DNA of 64,000 bases from Acidobacteria bacterium 28-9 (GTDB taxonomy: Bacteria > Acidobacteriota > Blastocatellia > Pyrinomonadales > Pyrinomonadaceae): the NCBI GenBank assembly GCA_002050355.1, contig MWYY01000060.1, positions 89,487 through 153,486 of the forward strand, written 5' to 3'. Each line of letters starts with the position of its first letter. The stretch's first letter is position 1. Made by a program: the position numbers and the translations under genes. Of this stretch, positions 62,749 through 64,000 are shown in pieces. The notes below the pieces were generated by a model, which worked only from the letters and a program-made list of their open reading frames with translations, was not told the DNA's origin and ran no database searches.

Positions 62749-63507
62749 TTAGACTGTCATTACAATTCCGAAATATTCGCGCAATATCGTCTCGTATTCT
62801 TTTTGAGTCGCTAGAGTTCGCTCTTGCCGTTCGCCGTTCTCAGACGTAATGATAAAACGCATCTCGCTCAATGTTAAGCGCCCTTCCTCCGTTGCCCGTG
62901 AGCAGATACGCGCTCTGGTAAAATGTGATTGAGGCGAGGTTTGATGATAATGACACATTTCAGCATAGTCAGAATAATTGTAAGGCTGTAAGGTAAAACG
63001 ATACCGAGATTTCCATATATCCTCCACATCACGCTGCATAAGAATCAGATGACTACCGTCGGGAACAATTTGATAAGCCCGCTTGCCCTGTATCTGCTCG
63101 CATTGTTTATCAAGCAATAATGGTTCGCGAAACGAATCACCAAAACCTACATCTGCAAGCCAACGCTGCTCTAACATCACCATCAACCCCATATGGTCGA
63201 AGTCCGGTCCAAAGCCGCCCTCTGAATTTGCAACTCCGGCTGGAAGCAGCGCAACTCTGAAACCTAATGCACAGAGTAATGAGGCAAACAAACCATTCGC
63301 CTCATAGCAGAAACCGCCGCGCCGACGCTCGACGATTTTGGAAAACAGTGCATTGTCTTCAAGAACTATCGGCTGTTTGGCGTGAATACTTAAGTTTTCA
63401 AACGGCACTGCTGACAGATGCGCTATTTGCAATTGGCGCAATGTATCGGCAGTCGGAGTAAGCGAGCCGCAATAGTTAATTCGTTCAAGATAAGCCTTAA
63501 TGTCCAA
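62749..63507 (-). CDS. nat: Arylamine N-acetyltransferase
   Basis: 252 residues. Catalytic triad Cys67 (RRGGFCYEANG), His105 (DFDHMGLMV) and Asp119 (ADVGFGDS). Full-length NAT fold (transfers acetyl from acetyl-CoA to arylamines and hydrazines). Its codon and base use look different from the neighbours (more CAG/CGC and less of the local GAA/AAA style), and attC-like sequences lie on both sides, so acquisition by transfer is plausible. No partner gene. Confidence 0.93.
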   Translation of the reverse strand: MDIKAYLERINYCGSLTPTADTLRQLQIAHLSAVPFENLSIHAKQPIVLEDNALFSKIVERRRGGFCYEANGLFASLLCALGFRVALLPAGVANSEGGFGPDFDHMGLMVMLEQRWLADVGFGDSFREPLLLDKQCEQIQGKRAYQIVPDGSHLILMQRDVEDIWKSRYRFTLQPYNYSDYAEMCHYHQTSPQSHFTRARICSRATEEGRLTLSEMRFIITSENGERQERTLATQKEYETILREYFGIVMTV

Positions 63508-63543
63508 GCGATTTTCTCCTTACAACTACGCAAACTAATAAGT

Positions 63544-63656
63544 GCCGAACGGTTGAGTTGACATGGGCAGAAATCGCCACCGTTCAACGTGAGGGAAACG
63601 GACGACGTTTTTAACAAAGTCGCTGTTTCCGCCTCACGTCCAATGACTTGTTGGGC
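63544..63656 (-). other. attC-like palindromic element upstream of nat
   Basis: On the minus strand it begins GCCCAACAAGTCATTGGACG (RYYYAAC core) and ends GTTCGGC. The two end heptamers are complementary except for one base. The inner arms CGTGAGG and CCTCACG, with GGAAAC/GTTTCC, form a stem around a central TTTGTTAAAAAC. Length 113 bp, within the range of integron attC sites. No integrase gene is visible. Confidence 0.45.
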
Positions 63657-63715
63657 GGCGGCATGGCGTAAAGATAATTTAGCCGCTATGTGCTGTCTTG
63701 CTACAAATCATCCTT

Positions 63716-63808
63716 CTATTTCAAATTAGCAATCCAAATGTTGCCCGTCGTTTCGGCATATTCAAAAGCGATTTGATTTCCCAGAGACGAATCAACTTGT
63801 AAAACATT
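63716..63808 (-). pseudogene. Remnant of a WD40/PD40-like C-terminus
   Basis: About 30 codons (VDSSLGNQIAFEYAETTGNIW, ending IANLK and TAG) with an in-frame stop upstream at 63809. It looks like the last blade of a TolB/PD40-type beta propeller, as found at the end of acidobacterial protein kinases. The rest of the gene is absent. Confidence 0.4.
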
Positions 63809-63868
63809 TTATGCGCAGGGAACACGAAGAACGCAAAGAAAAAAGAAAGATTCTCCGTTAATTCAAAT

Positions 63869-64000
63869 TTAGAAAATAAATTTGAAACCGAGTTGAAATT
63901 GGCGGCTGTCCTGCGAGGTTGATTGATTACGTGCTCTGAAATCGGGAAGTGTGCCGACTAATTCGCCGTTGGCATTTGTCGCAACCGCGACGTTGGTGAA
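63869..64000 (-). CDS. C-terminus of an outer-membrane protein (gene continues beyond window)
   Basis: 43 residues open to the end of the window, ending FQLGFKFIF and TAA. A terminal aromatic residue after alternating hydrophobics is the signature of outer-membrane beta-barrels, such as TonB-dependent receptors of acidobacteria. The fragment is too short for a firm family. Confidence 0.6.
   Translation of the reverse strand, partial: FTNVAVATNANGELVGTLPDFRARNQSTSQDSRQFQLGFKFIF

Overview
The window looks like chromosomal DNA of an Acidobacteriota member, probably class Blastocatellia (Pyrinomonadaceae-like). This is inferred from gene content: a DUF1501 Tat protein, a relic resembling the start of the acidobacterial VWFA-related family, a bacterial M2 (ACE-like) peptidase, a Bacillus-like fadN/fadA/fadE set, and moderate GC judged by eye. 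No prophage, IS element, rRNA or CRISPR array was seen. One tRNA (Arg-CCT) is present.

Layout. 1-4 kb: the 3' end of a umuC-type polymerase gene and a small-membrane-protein/thiE/thiD operon. 4-13 kb: a frameshifted peptidoglycan-binding gene, a minus-strand selB/DUF2071/folA operon, a sigma-54 activator, a TPR lipoprotein, a HIT protein and a decayed DUF6986 gene. 13-22 kb: bacilliredoxin, L,D-transpeptidase, nnr/tsaE, a large secreted protein, tRNA-Arg, apt, acyP and a chlorite-dismutase-family protein. 22-35 kb: an unbroken plus-strand run that starts with a FadR-like operator and fadN and ends with fadA, a selenoprotein gene, fadE and a strong terminator. About 6.5 kb of cargo (DinB, tag, nucleotidyltransferase, ybaK, antiporter, amidohydrolase, hicBA) lies between fadN and fadA. 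35-45 kb: M2 peptidase, a MoxR/ChlI-like ATPase, two tandem glycine-zipper genes, a VWA protein, a NurA-like nuclease and associated small genes, then rsmE. 45-64 kb: cystathionine beta-synthase, a methyltransferase, a TlpA-like protein, thiO, NAD-isocitrate dehydrogenase, a PNPOx-like protein, DoxX, pepP, queE/queC, rpiB/glyA, DUF1501, and a possibly foreign arylamine N-acetyltransferase gene flanked by attC-like sequences.

The most notable find is a selenoprotein gene that ordinary gene calling splits in two. A carboxymuconolactone decarboxylase/AhpD-like protein (32446-32994) has an in-frame UGA at the second position of a CPFC-type redox motif (C81-P-F-U84). A bacterial SECIS-like hairpin with a GGUCG loop starts 10 nt after the UGA. 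The matching elongation factor gene, selB, is in the same window.

The second notable feature is a family of 7-nt tandem repeats resembling the heptameric STRRs of cyanobacteria, at about 17 places. They usually sit between genes, often as inverted pairs, but they also lie inside coding sequences: three times in thiD, in the DUF6986 relic, and at the ends of tsaE and acyP.

Several genes carry apparent frameshifts in homopolymers (4274, 5531, 12251) or in-frame stops (55589, 57241). Whether these are sequencing errors or real decay cannot be settled from the sequence alone.
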